Positions 1 to 9,551 of a stretch of 64,000 nt of DNA are shown in pieces. The notes beneath the pieces were generated by a model. That model did not search any database. It had not been told where the DNA came from and saw nothing but the letters and a program-made list of their open reading frames with translations. Source of the stretch: Ruminococcus sp. Its GTDB lineage: Bacteria; Bacillota_A; Clostridia; Oscillospirales; Ruminococcaceae. The stretch's first letter is position 1; each line of letters begins with the position of its first letter. Position numbers and translations under genes: made by a program. The stretch is from positions 62,001-126,000 of the forward strand of contig NZ_JAIKXF010000090.1 in assembly GCF_024684275.1 (NCBI RefSeq), in the 5' to 3' direction.

Positions 1-745
1 TAATTCCCATAGCTATAGACATAGAGTAGAAAAGCTGTCCGCAGGCAGCAGCGATAGTCCGCATGAGCTTTGAAAATGTGAAATCCTTTGTGTTGGGGAG
101 AAGGTAATATTTCAGTCCTTCACCTGCGCCGTCAAGAGTAAGTGTATATATTGCGATACCAACGATAAGTATCAGAAGAACAGGCATCAGGAACTTGCTT
201 ACCAGCTCTATGCCCTTTTCAACTCCGATAAATACGGCAACAGAGGTCAGCAGTACGAATATGATGAAGAAAACAGAGGGCTGTACCAGCTGACCAATGA
301 AGTGCTCAAAGAAGCTTAGCTTCACATCGGGGGAAGCTCCTGCGTATTCGGCTTTGGCAGCTTCTGCACCGCTGTTTGTGATGAATACCGTCATATATTT
401 CAGTACCCAGCCGCCAATAACGCAGTAATAGGGGAGTATCAGTGCAGGGATAGCGGCAGCAAGAACACCCAGAAATGAGAAGCGTTTGTCCACGGCTTTG
501 TATGCGCCGATAACGCTTTTTCCCGTGCTTCTGCCAATGGCTATTTCGGTCAGCATTAGGGTAAAGCCGAATGTGACCGCAAATATGATATATATCAGCA
601 GGAAAACACCGCCGCCGTATTTGGCGGCAAGATATGGGAAGCGCCATATATTGCCAAGTCCTACAGCAGAGCCTGCTGCGGCAAGTATAAAACCGAGCTT
701 TGAGCCAAATCCGCCTCGTTCGGAGGCTTTTTTAGTATCATTCAT
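1..745 (-). CDS. Sodium-dependent (SNF/NSS family) amino-acid symporter, 3' end cut by the window
   Basis: Reading the minus strand from ATG at 745 gives an open frame to the window edge (248 codons seen). It starts MNDTKKASERGGFGSKLGF and continues with AAAGSAVGLGNIWRFPYL, the diagnostic first-helix motif of neurotransmitter:sodium symporters, where Na+ and substrate bind the unwound helix. At least five hydrophobic segments follow. Family members carry amino acids such as tryptophan, tyrosine or leucine with Na+ across the plasma membrane. An AAAGGA site sits about 9 nt before the start, and a promoter lies at 792-820. The C-terminal part is outside the window. The family is certain; the substrate is not. 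Confidence 0.9.
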   Translation of the reverse strand, partial: MNDTKKASERGGFGSKLGFILAAAGSAVGLGNIWRFPYLAAKYGGGVFLLIYIIFAVTFGFTLMLTEIAIGRSTGKSVIGAYKAVDKRFSFLGVLAAAIPALILPYYCVIGGWVLKYMTVFITNSGAEAAKAEYAGASPDVKLSFFEHFIGQLVQPSVFFIIFVLLTSVAVFIGVEKGIELVSKFLMPVLLILIVGIAIYTLTLDGAGEGLKYYLLPNTKDFTFSKLMRTIAAACGQLFYSMSIAMGI

Positions 746-791
746 GTGAATATGTCCTTTCATTTTGTCTTAATAATGCAATACAAATATA

Positions 792-820
792 ATTATAGCA
801 TTAGTAATAGGAAAAATCAA
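792..820 (-). promoter_or_regulatory. Sigma-A promoter for the symporter gene
   Basis: On the minus strand TTGATT (815-820) is followed after 17 nt by a perfect TATAAT (792-797), about 47 nt before the symporter start codon. Confidence 0.65.
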
Positions 821-841
821 TATCAAGTCATGCATAACATC

Positions 842-876
842 AAAAAAAGAAAAAGGAACGGCGAAACGCCGTTCCT
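842..876 (-). terminator. Rho-independent terminator after folD
   Basis: A perfect 10-bp stem (854-863 with 867-876, loop of 3) is followed on the minus strand by a U-rich run (TTTTCTTTTTTT). It ends the ymfF-ymfH-lgt-folD transcript. Confidence 0.85.
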
Positions 877-880
877 AAAC

Positions 881-960
881 GGGGCGATGTGGGTGACTCC
901 CTGCTGTGCAGGGAGATGTCCGCAGGACAGAGGGTACGGGTGCCTGTTAGGCATCGCCCC
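881..960. repeat. Imperfect inverted-repeat element in the folD 3' region
   Basis: GGGGCGATG (881-889) is mirrored by CATCGCCCC (952-960). Inside is a second small stem, CTCCCTGctgtGCAGGGAG (897-914 region). Then comes a low-complexity tract built on TACTACTTA. It has no coding potential and resembles a small dispersed palindromic repeat. Only one copy is seen here, so the repeat status is an inference. Confidence 0.4.
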
Positions 961-988
961 CTACTACTTACTACTCTCTACTTACTAC

Positions 989-1852
989 TCACTCGATCCC
1001 TGCCTGCTGTTTAGCAGCTGTGAGGGTATTCTTCATGAGCATTGCAATTGTCATAGGACCTACGCCGCCGGGTACGGGAGTTATGAACGAAGCCTTCTTT
1101 TCAGCGGACTCAAACTCAACATCTCCGCAGAGCTTGCCGTTGTCGAGGCGGTTCATGCCGACGTCGATGACTACAGCGCCTTCCTTTATCATGTCGCCTG
1201 TAACGAAGTTAGCGCGTCCGATAGCAACTACGAGTATATCAGCGCCGAGGCATATCTCCTTGAGGTTCTTTGTCTTTGAGTGGCAGATAGTAACAGTGCC
1301 GTTCTTCTGGAGAAGGAGCATAGCCTGCGGCTTGCCAACGATATTGCTTCTGCCGATAACTACGCACTGCTTGCCTGTTATATCTGTGCCTGTGCTCTCG
1401 ATAAGGCGCATAACGCCTGCGGGAGTACATGGAAGGAATGAATATTCGCCTATCATTATCTTGCCTACATTGATAGGGTGGAATGCGTCAACGTCCTTAT
1501 CAGGTGAAATAGCGTTGATAACAGCCTTTTCGTCGATGTGCTTAGGCAGAGGGAGCTGAACAAGTATTCCGTTCACTCTGTCGTCGCGGTTGAGTACATT
1601 TACAAGGTCAAGAAGCTGCTCCTGAGTTGTGTTTTCGTCAAGAGCATACTCATATGACTGGAAGCCTACAGCTTCACAAGCCTTTTTCTTGTTGTTTACG
1701 TAAACTCTCGAAGCAGGATCATTGCCTACTATAACAACTGCAAGACCTACCTTGAGTCCCTTTTCTTCCCTGAGCTTAGCTGTTTCCTCTGCGACCTCAG
1801 CCTTTACTGCTGCTGAAACTGCTTTTCCGTCGATTATCTGTGCCATGATCAT
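989..1852 (-). CDS. folD: Bifunctional methylenetetrahydrofolate dehydrogenase / methenyl-THF cyclohydrolase
   Basis: FolD interconverts 5,10-methylene-THF, 5,10-methenyl-THF and 10-formyl-THF in the cytosol, with NADP+. The 287-aa length is typical. Visible signatures: YVNNKKKAC around residue 52 with the catalytic lysine, [15 protein letters not shown], the Rossmann segment [12 protein letters not shown] and the C-terminal [14 protein letters not shown]. The start overlaps the lgt stop (ATGA). An AGGAGG lies 4 nt before the first ATG and 10 nt before a second one (MAQIIDGK), so either may be used. It is the last gene of the ymfF-ymfH-lgt-folD operon. Confidence 0.97.
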   Translation of the reverse strand: MIMAQIIDGKAVSAAVKAEVAEETAKLREEKGLKVGLAVVIVGNDPASRVYVNNKKKACEAVGFQSYEYALDENTTQEQLLDLVNVLNRDDRVNGILVQLPLPKHIDEKAVINAISPDKDVDAFHPINVGKIMIGEYSFLPCTPAGVMRLIESTGTDITGKQCVVIGRSNIVGKPQAMLLLQKNGTVTICHSKTKNLKEICLGADILVVAIGRANFVTGDMIKEGAVVIDVGMNRLDNGKLCGDVEFESAEKKASFITPVPGGVGPMTIAMLMKNTLTAAKQQAGIE

Positions 1853-3027
1853 TTATCCTCCTTGTTTTCAGCGGACTTCTCGTCCTCTGTGTCAGTAGCT
1901 TTATTTTCAGAAGTCTCTGCTGGCTTTGCAGGAGCTTCATCATCATCGTCATCGAATTCGTCGTCATCGTCATTGAGCGCGTCAAGCTCGGACTCGTCGA
2001 AATCATCGTCGTCATCGTTAAGTATATCCAGCTCGTCATCGTCGATGCCGTCTATTTTTGCGTCTTCATGCGAGATACCCATTTTCTTGCGGCGTGATTC
2101 CTCGATGAGGTGGTGTGATTCCTCGGTACTTGCATAGAGCACCATGCTCTCGGGATCACGTTTTTTCTTTGAGAAAAGCACTATCTGGAGTATTACTGAG
2201 GCTACGAAGATAACTGCTGAAAGAGCCTGTGAGATACGGATATTGCCCAGCATAAGGCTGTCTGTGCGGAGCCCCTCTACTACAAAGCGCTCAGCGCCGT
2301 ACCATGCGAGGTACATGAGGAATATCTGTCCGTCGTACTTTCTGCGCTTAGACCAGAATGAAAGTATCACAAATCCCAGCAGACACCATACTGATTCATA
2401 GAAGAAGCAGGGGTGAACAGGCTTTTCCCATAGCATTTCAAGACCGTTATTGTACATATCTCCGCCCATCTGCATACCGTCGCTGATAGTGCGCTGGATA
2501 GTACCGCCTGTCATACCGAGGAAGGAGTCGGTGTTTGTGCCGAAGGCTTCCTGATTGAAGAAGTTGCCCCAGCGTCCCACGCCCTGTCCGATAAGGAAGC
2601 CGAGAGCCGTAATATCCAGCATGGGGAGCATTTTTACCTTGCGTATCTTACATATTATCAGTCCGACTAAAAGAGCGCCTATGATACCGCCGTAAATGGC
2701 GAGACCGCCCTGACGGGTGTTGATTATGGCTTTCCAGTCGCCTTTGTACTCGTCCCAGCGCATGAGCACATAGTAGATTCGTGCGCCGATAAGACCGCCG
2801 ATAACTCCGCCGATAATTGCGTCAACAGTTCTGTCTGAGTCAAGTCCGAAGCGCTTCATTTTTGGGAGAGCGTAGACAAGTGCAAGGATAAGTCCGAGAG
2901 TGATGATAATGCCGTACCACTGGATATTGAAGCCGAATACCGTGAATGCGGTAGGATCAATATTGAATTTCCAGCCAAGCTCGGGAAATTGTATTTCGTG
3001 TGGTTCTAAAAGTGTATCTGTAGACAT
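1849..3027 (-). CDS. lgt: Prolipoprotein diacylglyceryl transferase with an acidic C-terminal tail
   Basis: Lgt transfers diacylglycerol from phosphatidylglycerol to the lipobox cysteine of prelipoproteins at the membrane. The protein is multi-spanning and carries the Lgt signature [17 protein letters not shown] near residue 160, plus [10 protein letters not shown]. At 392 aa it is about 100 aa longer than the family norm. The excess is a cytoplasmic tail after about residue 320 that is mostly Asp/Glu, with runs such as [25 protein letters not shown] precedes the ATG by 8 nt, inside the end of ymfH. Enzyme identity is firm; the tail's role is unknown. Confidence 0.95.
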   Translation of the reverse strand: MSTDTLLEPHEIQFPELGWKFNIDPTAFTVFGFNIQWYGIIITLGLILALVYALPKMKRFGLDSDRTVDAIIGGVIGGLIGARIYYVLMRWDEYKGDWKAIINTRQGGLAIYGGIIGALLVGLIICKIRKVKMLPMLDITALGFLIGQGVGRWGNFFNQEAFGTNTDSFLGMTGGTIQRTISDGMQMGGDMYNNGLEMLWEKPVHPCFFYESVWCLLGFVILSFWSKRRKYDGQIFLMYLAWYGAERFVVEGLRTDSLMLGNIRISQALSAVIFVASVILQIVLFSKKKRDPESMVLYASTEESHHLIEESRRKKMGISHEDAKIDGIDDDELDILNDDDDDFDESELDALNDDDDEFDDDDDEAPAKPAETSENKATDTEDEKSAENKEDK

Positions 3028-3030
3028 TGG

Positions 3031-4308
3031 TTAAGCCTCCGTTTCAATTACTGACAGAACACATCTGCCGCGGCGCAGCTGACTGCGCATAAATTCGATA
3101 ACATCGCCGCAGGTCAGTTCTGACATTATGCTGATAGAGTCATAAGGTGAGACATTTTCCATATAGGCGTTGAGCATAAGGCTTGCAACAGCCTCGACGT
3201 TATTGAGCTCCCTGACCATTACGCCGTAGGCGGACTTCTTTACGCGCTGGAAGTCCTTTTCGTTAATGCCCTCGGCAATAAGGCGGTCTATCTCAGAGAA
3301 TACAGCCTCGCGGATAAGCTCGGGCTTTTCTGCTTCGCCTGAGAATATCAGTGTAAAATAGCCGTCACCGTAGAATACCTCACAGTTGAAGGTGGAATTT
3401 ATCACCTCGTCTTTGAGAAGCTTCTCGCACATAGGCAGTGCAGGATCGGTGAGCAGTGACGAGACTATGGAAGCCGCAGAGACCGCCTTCAGGCGGTCGA
3501 TACCGTTCTGTGGGGGGCATTTGTATCCGAGATGGAATATAGAGGTGCCGATAGGCTGTTTTTCATGTACCTCAGCCTCGACTATCTCATCGGGCTCAGG
3601 AGGGAATACTGATTCAAGCCCCTTGTCTGCGCAGGGGTTAAGATACTCATCGCATATCTCAAGGACCTTGTCCGCACTGATGTTTCCTGCAATGGAAAGC
3701 ACCATGTTATTGAGGTTATAGAAGGTATCATAGCACTTGTACAGAAGGTCAGCGTCTATCTTGGCTATACTCTCGACAGTGCCTGCGATGTCTATCTTTA
3801 CGGGGTGGGTATGGTACATGGCTCTAAGCATATTGAAGAATACGCGCCATTCGGGGTTATCATTGGTCATTTTTATCTCCTGACCGATGATGCCGAGCTC
3901 CTTTTCAACAGTTTCCTGCGTAAAGTAAGGCTTCTGGACGAAATCCAGCAGTATTTTAAGATTTTCCTCATAATTTCTTGAACAGTTGAAAAGGTATACT
4001 GTCTTGTCGAATGAGGTATAGGCATTTCCCGAAGCTCCTGTCTGGGCATAGAGCTCAAAAACTCCGCAGTCCTCGTTCTCAAAGAGCTTGTGTTCCAGAA
4101 AATGAGCGATACCCTCGGGAACAGTGGTATAATCGCTGTCTGCGGCAGTTTTGAACATAGTGTTCACAGAGCCGTATTTTGTGCCGAAGAGGGCTTCGAT
4201 ACCGCTGAATCCGGGCATTTCGCAGATGTAGATGTCAAGTCCGCTGCTGTGCTTTACGTGGATACAGCTGTCGCCTGTACGGGCACTGGTGAGGATCTCC
4301 TTCTTCAT
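3031..4308 (-). CDS. ymfH: M16-family zinc protease, YmfH/YfmH type
   Basis: A 425-aa pitrilysin-like (M16) peptidase subunit. The zinc motif HFLEH (HxxEH) lies near residue 68, followed by KLFENED and GASGNAYTSFDKT. It is paired with ymfF, which lacks the motif, as in heterodimeric M16C proteases. Public databases often link the pair to EF-P 5-aminopentanol modification, but the substrate here is unknown. Its start overlaps the ymfF stop (TAATG), suggesting translational coupling. The stop lies 4 nt before lgt. Confidence 0.9.
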   Translation of the reverse strand: MKKEILTSARTGDSCIHVKHSSGLDIYICEMPGFSGIEALFGTKYGSVNTMFKTAADSDYTTVPEGIAHFLEHKLFENEDCGVFELYAQTGASGNAYTSFDKTVYLFNCSRNYEENLKILLDFVQKPYFTQETVEKELGIIGQEIKMTNDNPEWRVFFNMLRAMYHTHPVKIDIAGTVESIAKIDADLLYKCYDTFYNLNNMVLSIAGNISADKVLEICDEYLNPCADKGLESVFPPEPDEIVEAEVHEKQPIGTSIFHLGYKCPPQNGIDRLKAVSAASIVSSLLTDPALPMCEKLLKDEVINSTFNCEVFYGDGYFTLIFSGEAEKPELIREAVFSEIDRLIAEGINEKDFQRVKKSAYGVMVRELNNVEAVASLMLNAYMENVSPYDSISIMSELTCGDVIEFMRSQLRRGRCVLSVIETEA

Positions 4309-5573
4309 TATTCCTGCACCTCCTTGTTGAGCATAAGGTAAATACTGTCAAGCTTCAAAGACTTTGCGGCTTCGACCATTCTTTCCTTTGTCACGCCGCA
4401 GAATCTTTTGTAGTGTTCCTCGGGGGTGTAGTAGTCGTTCTCAAAGAAGCAGTCCGCATACCATGTGATATACGATGTGGGGGTATCGCCGACCTGCGAT
4501 ACCGCGTTATCCAGAGCCATAAGTGAACCCTGTATCTCCATATCAGAGATATTGCCCTTCTTTATCTCATCAAGCTGAGCAAGTATCTCAGCCTTAGCCT
4601 TTTCGATGTTTTTTCTCTCTACGCCGCAGTCTATGAAGAATGCTCCCTTTATTGAGATAGAGCGGCTGGTGCAGTAATAGCACAGGCTCAGCTTTTCGCG
4701 CACATTGAGGAAAAGCTTTGAGAATGGCAGCTCGCCTAAGATTATGCTGACCATTTTCAGGGCGTATCTGTCGTCGGAATCAGTCTTGAAATTCAGCACA
4801 GCCTTGCACTGGTTGACGTCATATTCCTCAGAAACGGTCTCGACTTCGGCTTTGAGAGGGCTGTGGCTGCGTATGCTGACCTCTTTTGGTGCTCTTTCTA
4901 TCTTTGCGAAGCTTTCGCGGAACATATCCGCAAACTTGCTGTCCTCGTCCGGGGATACCAGATATATCTCGATTTTTGCGGTTTTAAGAAGCTCCTGATA
5001 TGCTTTATATGCTTCTTCGGCAGTTGAGGAGAGCACAGCCTCCCTTGAGCCGTATTCCATGATTGCCGCAGGCTCGCCGCGGTAGGCTGTCTGAACAGCC
5101 CTTGTTATAGCGTATCCGCGCTTCTGGTTGAACTCTGCGTTTATATTGTCAAGCAGGTCCTTTTTTACCATAGCGAATGATTCGCTGTCGTATGCTCTGT
5201 CCTTGATATTTGGGGCAAAGAGGCAGTCGTGAACGACAGATACCATTTCTCCGCTGATGTCCTCGCCGTCAATGGCGTATTTGTCGTCAAGCCACGAAGC
5301 ATTGAGACCGAGGACCTGTGCGTCACCCTTTTTTCGGGCAATAGAGCCCACGGAAGCACCGTAAAGCTCAGAAAGCTTTTCACTCAGGGCTGCATAGGTG
5401 GGGTATCTGCTGTTTGATACCGCCAGAACGCCTGTGCCGAGGTTGTTGAGAGCGGCGGTTTTTTCGTCCGACTCTGTCAGAAAGTATATTGCAAGGACAC
5501 AGGATTTGAATTTGCTGTCAACCATTGAGGTGAAGCCTATGCCCTCGCCCAGCTCTGACCTTTTGTATATCAT
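4308..5573 (-). CDS. ymfF: M16-family non-catalytic partner, YmfF/YfmF type
   Basis: This 421-aa protein shares the M16 fold (for example NVREKLSLCYYC, seen in the C-terminal half of M16 proteins) but has no HxxEH zinc motif. It is therefore presumably the substrate-binding half of the YmfF-YmfH pair. It is the first gene of the operon. GGAG lies 10 nt before the ATG and a TATAAT-like -10 element (5635-5640, minus strand) lies about 65 nt upstream, without a clear -35. Confidence 0.87.
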   Translation of the reverse strand: MIYKRSELGEGIGFTSMVDSKFKSCVLAIYFLTESDEKTAALNNLGTGVLAVSNSRYPTYAALSEKLSELYGASVGSIARKKGDAQVLGLNASWLDDKYAIDGEDISGEMVSVVHDCLFAPNIKDRAYDSESFAMVKKDLLDNINAEFNQKRGYAITRAVQTAYRGEPAAIMEYGSREAVLSSTAEEAYKAYQELLKTAKIEIYLVSPDEDSKFADMFRESFAKIERAPKEVSIRSHSPLKAEVETVSEEYDVNQCKAVLNFKTDSDDRYALKMVSIILGELPFSKLFLNVREKLSLCYYCTSRSISIKGAFFIDCGVERKNIEKAKAEILAQLDEIKKGNISDMEIQGSLMALDNAVSQVGDTPTSYITWYADCFFENDYYTPEEHYKRFCGVTKERMVEAAKSLKLDSIYLMLNKEVQE

Positions 5574-5753
5574 AAGGCTTTTACTCCGATCATAAAATTG
5601 CTGTATGACCTTTGTCAGGTATTACATACACATTATTATATCACAGTTGAGAAAGAATTACCATAGTATTTTGAAATTTTTTATTTTTTGCGTCTTTGCT
5701 AAGGGCTTTTATCCTGTTCGATGCCATAATTCTTAATTTAATCTAAAAATTAC

Positions 5754-5783
5754 TTGATTTTTACAGAGGAAAAGTGGTATAAT
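5754..5783 (+). promoter_or_regulatory. Sigma-A promoter for the zinc-ribbon membrane protein
   Basis: TTGATT (5754-5759), an 18-nt spacer, then TATAAT (5778-5783), 42 nt before the ATG at 5825. Confidence 0.7.
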
Positions 5784-5824
5784 ATACTTTAAGATTTGTA
5801 ATCATTAAAAAAGGGGGCTGAGAA

Positions 5825-6793
5825 ATGGATTATATCGGAGAGATATGTCCCGTATGCAGCAAAAGCTTTACTGCTGATGATGATATAGTTGTGTGCCCTG
5901 ACTGCGGTACTCCGCATCACAGGGAATGCTATAAGATAGAAAACAGATGTGCGAATATAGCTTTGCACGGAACAGGTGAAAAATGGAAGCGCAGCAGGCA
6001 TGACGAGAAGCTGTACAAGATATGTCCTGTATGCAGATTCCCGAACAGGGCTTCGGACGAGACCTGTCAGCGCTGCGGCAGCACTCTTGCTGAGGCTACA
6101 AGCGATCCATTTGAGAAAGCAGGGGAGAACGGCGAGCAGCCGCGTGATCCGTTTTCGGCATATAGCCGCGAGGAACTGTTTGATCCTATAAAGTATCTTG
6201 GCTATGATCCCAATGAGGATATGGGCGGAGTTACCATGAAGGACGTTTCGGACTTTGTTGGTCCGAGCACGATATACTACGTCCCGAAATTCAAACAGAT
6301 GAAGGAGAGCGGTGCAAGACCGTCATTCAATCTGTTCAGCCTGATATTCCCGTCGCTGTTTTTCGCGAACAGAAAGATGTGGGGCTGGGCTATAATTGCT
6401 GCCGTACTTGGCATAATATTCAACCTTCCTGCGAATATCCTTCTTTATATAGAGGAGTATCCCAGTGATATAGCAGGCTTTATCACTGAAAACAAGCATA
6501 TTATACAGACTATGAACGAGGTCTTTATGATAGCCGATATGGGAATAAGAGCATTGTCATGCCTATTTGCCAACTGGCTGTATTTCAGGTTCGCAATGCG
6601 GTCAGTGAAAAAGCTCAAGCACAATGGCGCCGAAAGTACAAGGATAAAGTCAGTAGGCGGCGTAAAGCCTATGAATATGGTGCTTATACTGCTGATAAAG
6701 TACGGTATCGGCGTGGTTGCGGTAATGTCGCTGTATGTTTTATTTACAATGGTGACTACAATAAACAATTTCAGCACTCTTTGTCTGCGGTAA
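5825..6793 (+). CDS. RING-like zinc-finger membrane protein
   Basis: 322 aa. The N-terminus has a Cys/His cluster of the prokaryotic RING type (CPVCSKSF...CPDCGTPHHRECY...C). A second zinc ribbon at about residues 68-90 (CPVCRFPN...CQRCGS) follows. After a polar linker come about four membrane segments (from about residue 185). Such proteins occur widely in Firmicutes without an assigned function. AAGGGGGCTGAGAAATG gives a good ribosome site. Probably a membrane protein with a cytoplasmic zinc-binding head. Confidence 0.8.
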   Translation: MDYIGEICPVCSKSFTADDDIVVCPDCGTPHHRECYKIENRCANIALHGTGEKWKRSRHDEKLYKICPVCRFPNRASDETCQRCGSTLAEATSDPFEKAGENGEQPRDPFSAYSREELFDPIKYLGYDPNEDMGGVTMKDVSDFVGPSTIYYVPKFKQMKESGARPSFNLFSLIFPSLFFANRKMWGWAIIAAVLGIIFNLPANILLYIEEYPSDIAGFITENKHIIQTMNEVFMIADMGIRALSCLFANWLYFRFAMRSVKKLKHNGAESTRIKSVGGVKPMNMVLILLIKYGIGVVAVMSLYVLFTMVTTINNFSTLCLR

Positions 6794-6887
6794 AGCCGCG
6801 GTATAGCGGTAGGTCCGGTATTTTAAGGGGGAAATCCGGCATTACTGCGGAAAGATATGTGCTGCTGTGTAACAGGGGGGATCGAGA

Positions 6888-7421
6888 TTGAAGCTCAGAA
6901 GGGCATTGCTTCTGATAATGCCGTTTTTGCTGTTGTTGCTTTTCAGCTGCGGTATACAGGACTATCCCACGTATACCTATGAGCTCAGCAACGGGCTCGG
7001 CGAAAAATATCTGGTGAATTACTGCGAACAGACAAATTATCCTGATAATACCACCAGAATAAAGGTCTTTAAGGAAAAACACAAGATAAGCGATTTCGAG
7101 GGCGGAGCCTATTCGGGCTGCGATTCCTACATACCGTCACAGGTCATGCTCATTTGCAGCGGTGACGGCGTGGATTATTACTATATCCGCTCTCAGTTCG
7201 GAGAATACATTGCAGCAGACGGTCTTGCTGACCTGAAGATGAATTTCAACATGATGTCTATAAGCCGCGATGTTTCAGAGCTGAAGGATACCGAGAAGCA
7301 TACGTATTCAAAGCTTTCCGGACTTATACGCGGTACAGTTTCGGCTGATGCTGCAAAAAAGCGGTTTGCAGACTGCGGCTACAGCTCCGAGCGATTTATG
7401 GCGTTTTACAATTATGAATGA
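6888..7421 (+). CDS. Putative lipoprotein of unknown function
   Basis: 177 aa with a leader of basic residues and a Leu-rich core ending in a lipobox-like LFSC at residues 18-21, so it is probably lipid-anchored (a substrate of the lgt product). The start is TTG, chosen because GGGGGG lies 7 nt upstream and no in-frame ATG fits. The rest (YTYELSNGLGEKYLV...) is not recognised. It follows the zinc-finger gene by 94 nt and ends at a strong terminator. Confidence 0.7.
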   Translation: MKLRRALLLIMPFLLLLLFSCGIQDYPTYTYELSNGLGEKYLVNYCEQTNYPDNTTRIKVFKEKHKISDFEGGAYSGCDSYIPSQVMLICSGDGVDYYYIRSQFGEYIAADGLADLKMNFNMMSISRDVSELKDTEKHTYSKLSGLIRGTVSADAAKKRFADCGYSSERFMAFYNYE

Positions 7422-7448
7422 AAAAGCTCCTCGCAAGAGGAGCTTTTT
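7421..7448 (+). terminator. Rho-independent terminator
   Basis: A 12-bp stem AAAAAGCTCCTC / GAGGAGCTTTTT with a GCAA loop and a T run. It is symmetric, so it may act in both directions. Confidence 0.85.
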
Positions 7449-7462
7449 GTTTGCCCAAATAT

Positions 7463-7499
7463 TATAAAAAACAGAGCCCTGCAAGGGGAGCCCCCTCTG
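7463..7499 (-). terminator. Possible terminator after the pilin-like gene
   Basis: On the minus strand CAGAG pairs with CTCTG around a G/C-rich loop, followed by TTTTTTAT. The stem is weaker than the neighbouring terminator. Confidence 0.4.
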
Positions 7500-7594
7500 G
7501 CGGAACGCAGGTTACATTTACGAGACTGTAATTTTAGGCTCGGTAACCATATTTTTCCGCTAAGAGAGGGCGACTAATTGCAGAGCTCAATGTT

Positions 7595-8158
7595 TTATTC
7601 ATAATCGGATTGAGTATCAGGCCACATTCTGAACATAGGTTCATCATTGCTGCCGTCGCCTACCCATATCTCAACTGTTTCGTAGTTATTGTTTTTTGCA
7701 CAAATGAACCAGCGATTGAGTTTTTTGCCTTTGGCAGATGTGGTGTACTTTACAGGAGTACTTTCACTGCCGAAGAAGCTGTTGACAGCGTCCTCAAATG
7801 GCTTAGAATCAGCACTTCCATTTGACCATAACGGCTGGTGGCTTCCTGTATTCTTAGCACCGTCCTTTGAGCAGACAACATAGAGATCATATGTCTCTCC
7901 TGTGCCTCCGTTAGGGATAGTTTTCTGACCTTTGTTATCATTGTTTTTTACAAAGGCTTCCTGAAGTTCGTCATTGTCGGCGAGAACAGTCATTACACCG
8001 GTATAGATAGTGTGTGCCGTTGAAATATCAGATCTGCGCTTTGACTTTCTGACGTATCCGATAAGAGATGGAACAAGTATAGCTGCGAGAACGCCGATGA
8101 TAGCGATAACAACTATAAGTTCGATCAAGGTAAAACCTCGTTTTCTGTTTCTTTTCAT
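7595..8158 (-). CDS. Type IV pilin-like / pseudopilin protein
   Basis: 187 aa. The N-terminus MKRNRKRG|FTLIELIVVIA is a canonical prepilin leader: cleavage would follow Gly8, with Glu at +5 and a hydrophobic helix to about residue 35. The remainder is a polar globular domain. An ATG 21 nt further upstream exists, but AGGGGGG lies 7 nt before the chosen ATG, which decides the start. No prepilin peptidase, assembly ATPase or other pilin is nearby. It could be a surface pilin or a pseudopilin. A perfect promoter lies upstream. Confidence 0.88.
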   Translation of the reverse strand: MKRNRKRGFTLIELIVVIAIIGVLAAILVPSLIGYVRKSKRRSDISTAHTIYTGVMTVLADNDELQEAFVKNNDNKGQKTIPNGGTGETYDLYVVCSKDGAKNTGSHQPLWSNGSADSKPFEDAVNSFFGSESTPVKYTTSAKGKKLNRWFICAKNNNYETVEIWVGDGSNDEPMFRMWPDTQSDYE

Positions 8159-8205
8159 AAAAAAGCCCCCCTTTATCATGATGAAGAAAACTAAGATTTT
8201 CCTAT

Positions 8206-8234
8206 ATTATACGTTGTTTTTTTTGATTTGTCAA
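8206..8234 (-). promoter_or_regulatory. Perfect-consensus sigma-A promoter for the pilin-like gene
   Basis: TTGACA (8229-8234), exactly 17 nt, TATAAT (8206-8211) on the minus strand, 47 nt before the start codon. Confidence 0.9.
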
Positions 8235-8304
8235 TAGCTTATTCAAGGAAAAATATATAAATAATTATTTTTTTTGATTAATTTATACTTGTCGTAAAAT
8301 GCAC

Positions 8305-9522
8305 TTATTTTATAACTATTTTCTTAAATGCTTTCTTTCCTTTGCGGACGATCGTCTCTCCCTCAAGGGCTATCATTTCCTTAGGATCAGTCTTCTTTTC
8401 ATCATTGACTGTGATGCCGCCCTGCTGTACAAGACGTCTTGCTTCAGATACTGAAGGAGCAAGCTCAGCCTTTACAAGAAGGTTGAGAAGACCTATAGCG
8501 CCGTCTGTAAGGTCAGCAGAGTCTATCTCAGCAACAGGCATATTCTCGTTTGAGCCATTACCGCCAAAGAGAGCCTTTGCAGCAGACTTAGCCTTTTCAG
8601 CCTCTTCCTCGCCGTGAACAAGCTTTGTGAGCTCATATGCGAGAAGCTCCTTAGCTGCGTTGAACTGAGCGCCTTCCATAGTCTTTTCCATTTCCTCGAT
8701 CTGCTCAACAGGAACGAAAGTGAGCATTTTCAGGCACTTGATAACGTCGGCATCTGCAACGTTTCTCCAGTACTGGAAAAATTCGTAAGGAGATGTCTTT
8801 TCGGGATCAAGCCATACTGCACCCTTTTCGGTCTTGCCCATTTTCTTGCCCTCTGAGTTTAGGAGAAGGGTGATCGTCATAGCGTAAGCGTCCTTGCCAA
8901 GCTTGCGGCGGATAAGCTCTGTGCCGCCAAGCATATTGGCCCACTGGTCATCGCCGCCGAACTGCATATTACAGCCGTATTTCTGGAAGAGCTCAAGGAA
9001 GTCGTAGCTCTGCATTATCATGTAGTTGAATTCGAGGAATGTAAGGCCGCGCTCCATACGCTGCTTGTAGCATTCGTGGGAGAGCATACGGTTTACGCTG
9101 AAATGAGCTCCCACGTCGCGGAGAAGCTCTATATAGTTCAGCTTCATGAGCCAGTCAGCGTTGTTCACGATGATAGCCTTGTCCTCGGAGAAGTCGATGA
9201 ATCGGCTCATCTGCTTCTTGAAGCAGTCAACATTGTGCTGGATAGTCTCGGGAGTCATCATCTTACGCATATCGGTCTTGCCCGAAGGATCGCCGATCAT
9301 GGCTGTACCGCCGCCGATGAGGACGATAGGCTTGTTGCCTGCCATTTGCAGTCTCTTCATAAGGCATAGTGCCATGAAGTGACCAACGTGGAGAGAATCG
9401 GCTGTAGGATCGAAGCCGATGTAGAAGGTAGCCTTGCCTGCATTAACAAGCTCCTCTATCTCCTTTTCGTCTGTGAGCTGCGCGAGGAGACCTCTGCGCT
9501 TGAGTTCTTCAAAAGTAGTCAT
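8305..9522 (-). CDS. tyrS: Tyrosyl-tRNA synthetase
   Basis: 405-aa class I synthetase that charges tRNA-Tyr. The HIGH-type motif HVGH is at residues 45-48 and the KMSKS-type motif KMGKT at 227-231. Other signatures are GDPSGK, NADW, the tyrosine-site segment QSYDFLELF and [12 protein letters not shown]-terminal S4 RNA-binding domain begins near residue 345. GGAG precedes the ATG. It lies 29 nt after the kinase gene and may be the last member of the T-box-led transcript from 13.7 kb. Confidence 0.98.
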   Translation of the reverse strand: MTTFEELKRRGLLAQLTDEKEIEELVNAGKATFYIGFDPTADSLHVGHFMALCLMKRLQMAGNKPIVLIGGGTAMIGDPSGKTDMRKMMTPETIQHNVDCFKKQMSRFIDFSEDKAIIVNNADWLMKLNYIELLRDVGAHFSVNRMLSHECYKQRMERGLTFLEFNYMIMQSYDFLELFQKYGCNMQFGGDDQWANMLGGTELIRRKLGKDAYAMTITLLLNSEGKKMGKTEKGAVWLDPEKTSPYEFFQYWRNVADADVIKCLKMLTFVPVEQIEEMEKTMEGAQFNAAKELLAYELTKLVHGEEEAEKAKSAAKALFGGNGSNENMPVAEIDSADLTDGAIGLLNLLVKAELAPSVSEARRLVQQGGITVNDEKKTDPKEMIALEGETIVRKGKKAFKKIVIK

Positions 9523-9551
9523 GATTTATTTCTCCTTTATATTATAATTCA

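Noticed and set aside
746..1279. Open frame of 177 codons on the plus strand over the folD 3' end
   Set aside because: It is the antisense shadow of folD plus its terminator and repeat region, with no ribosome site and atypical composition.
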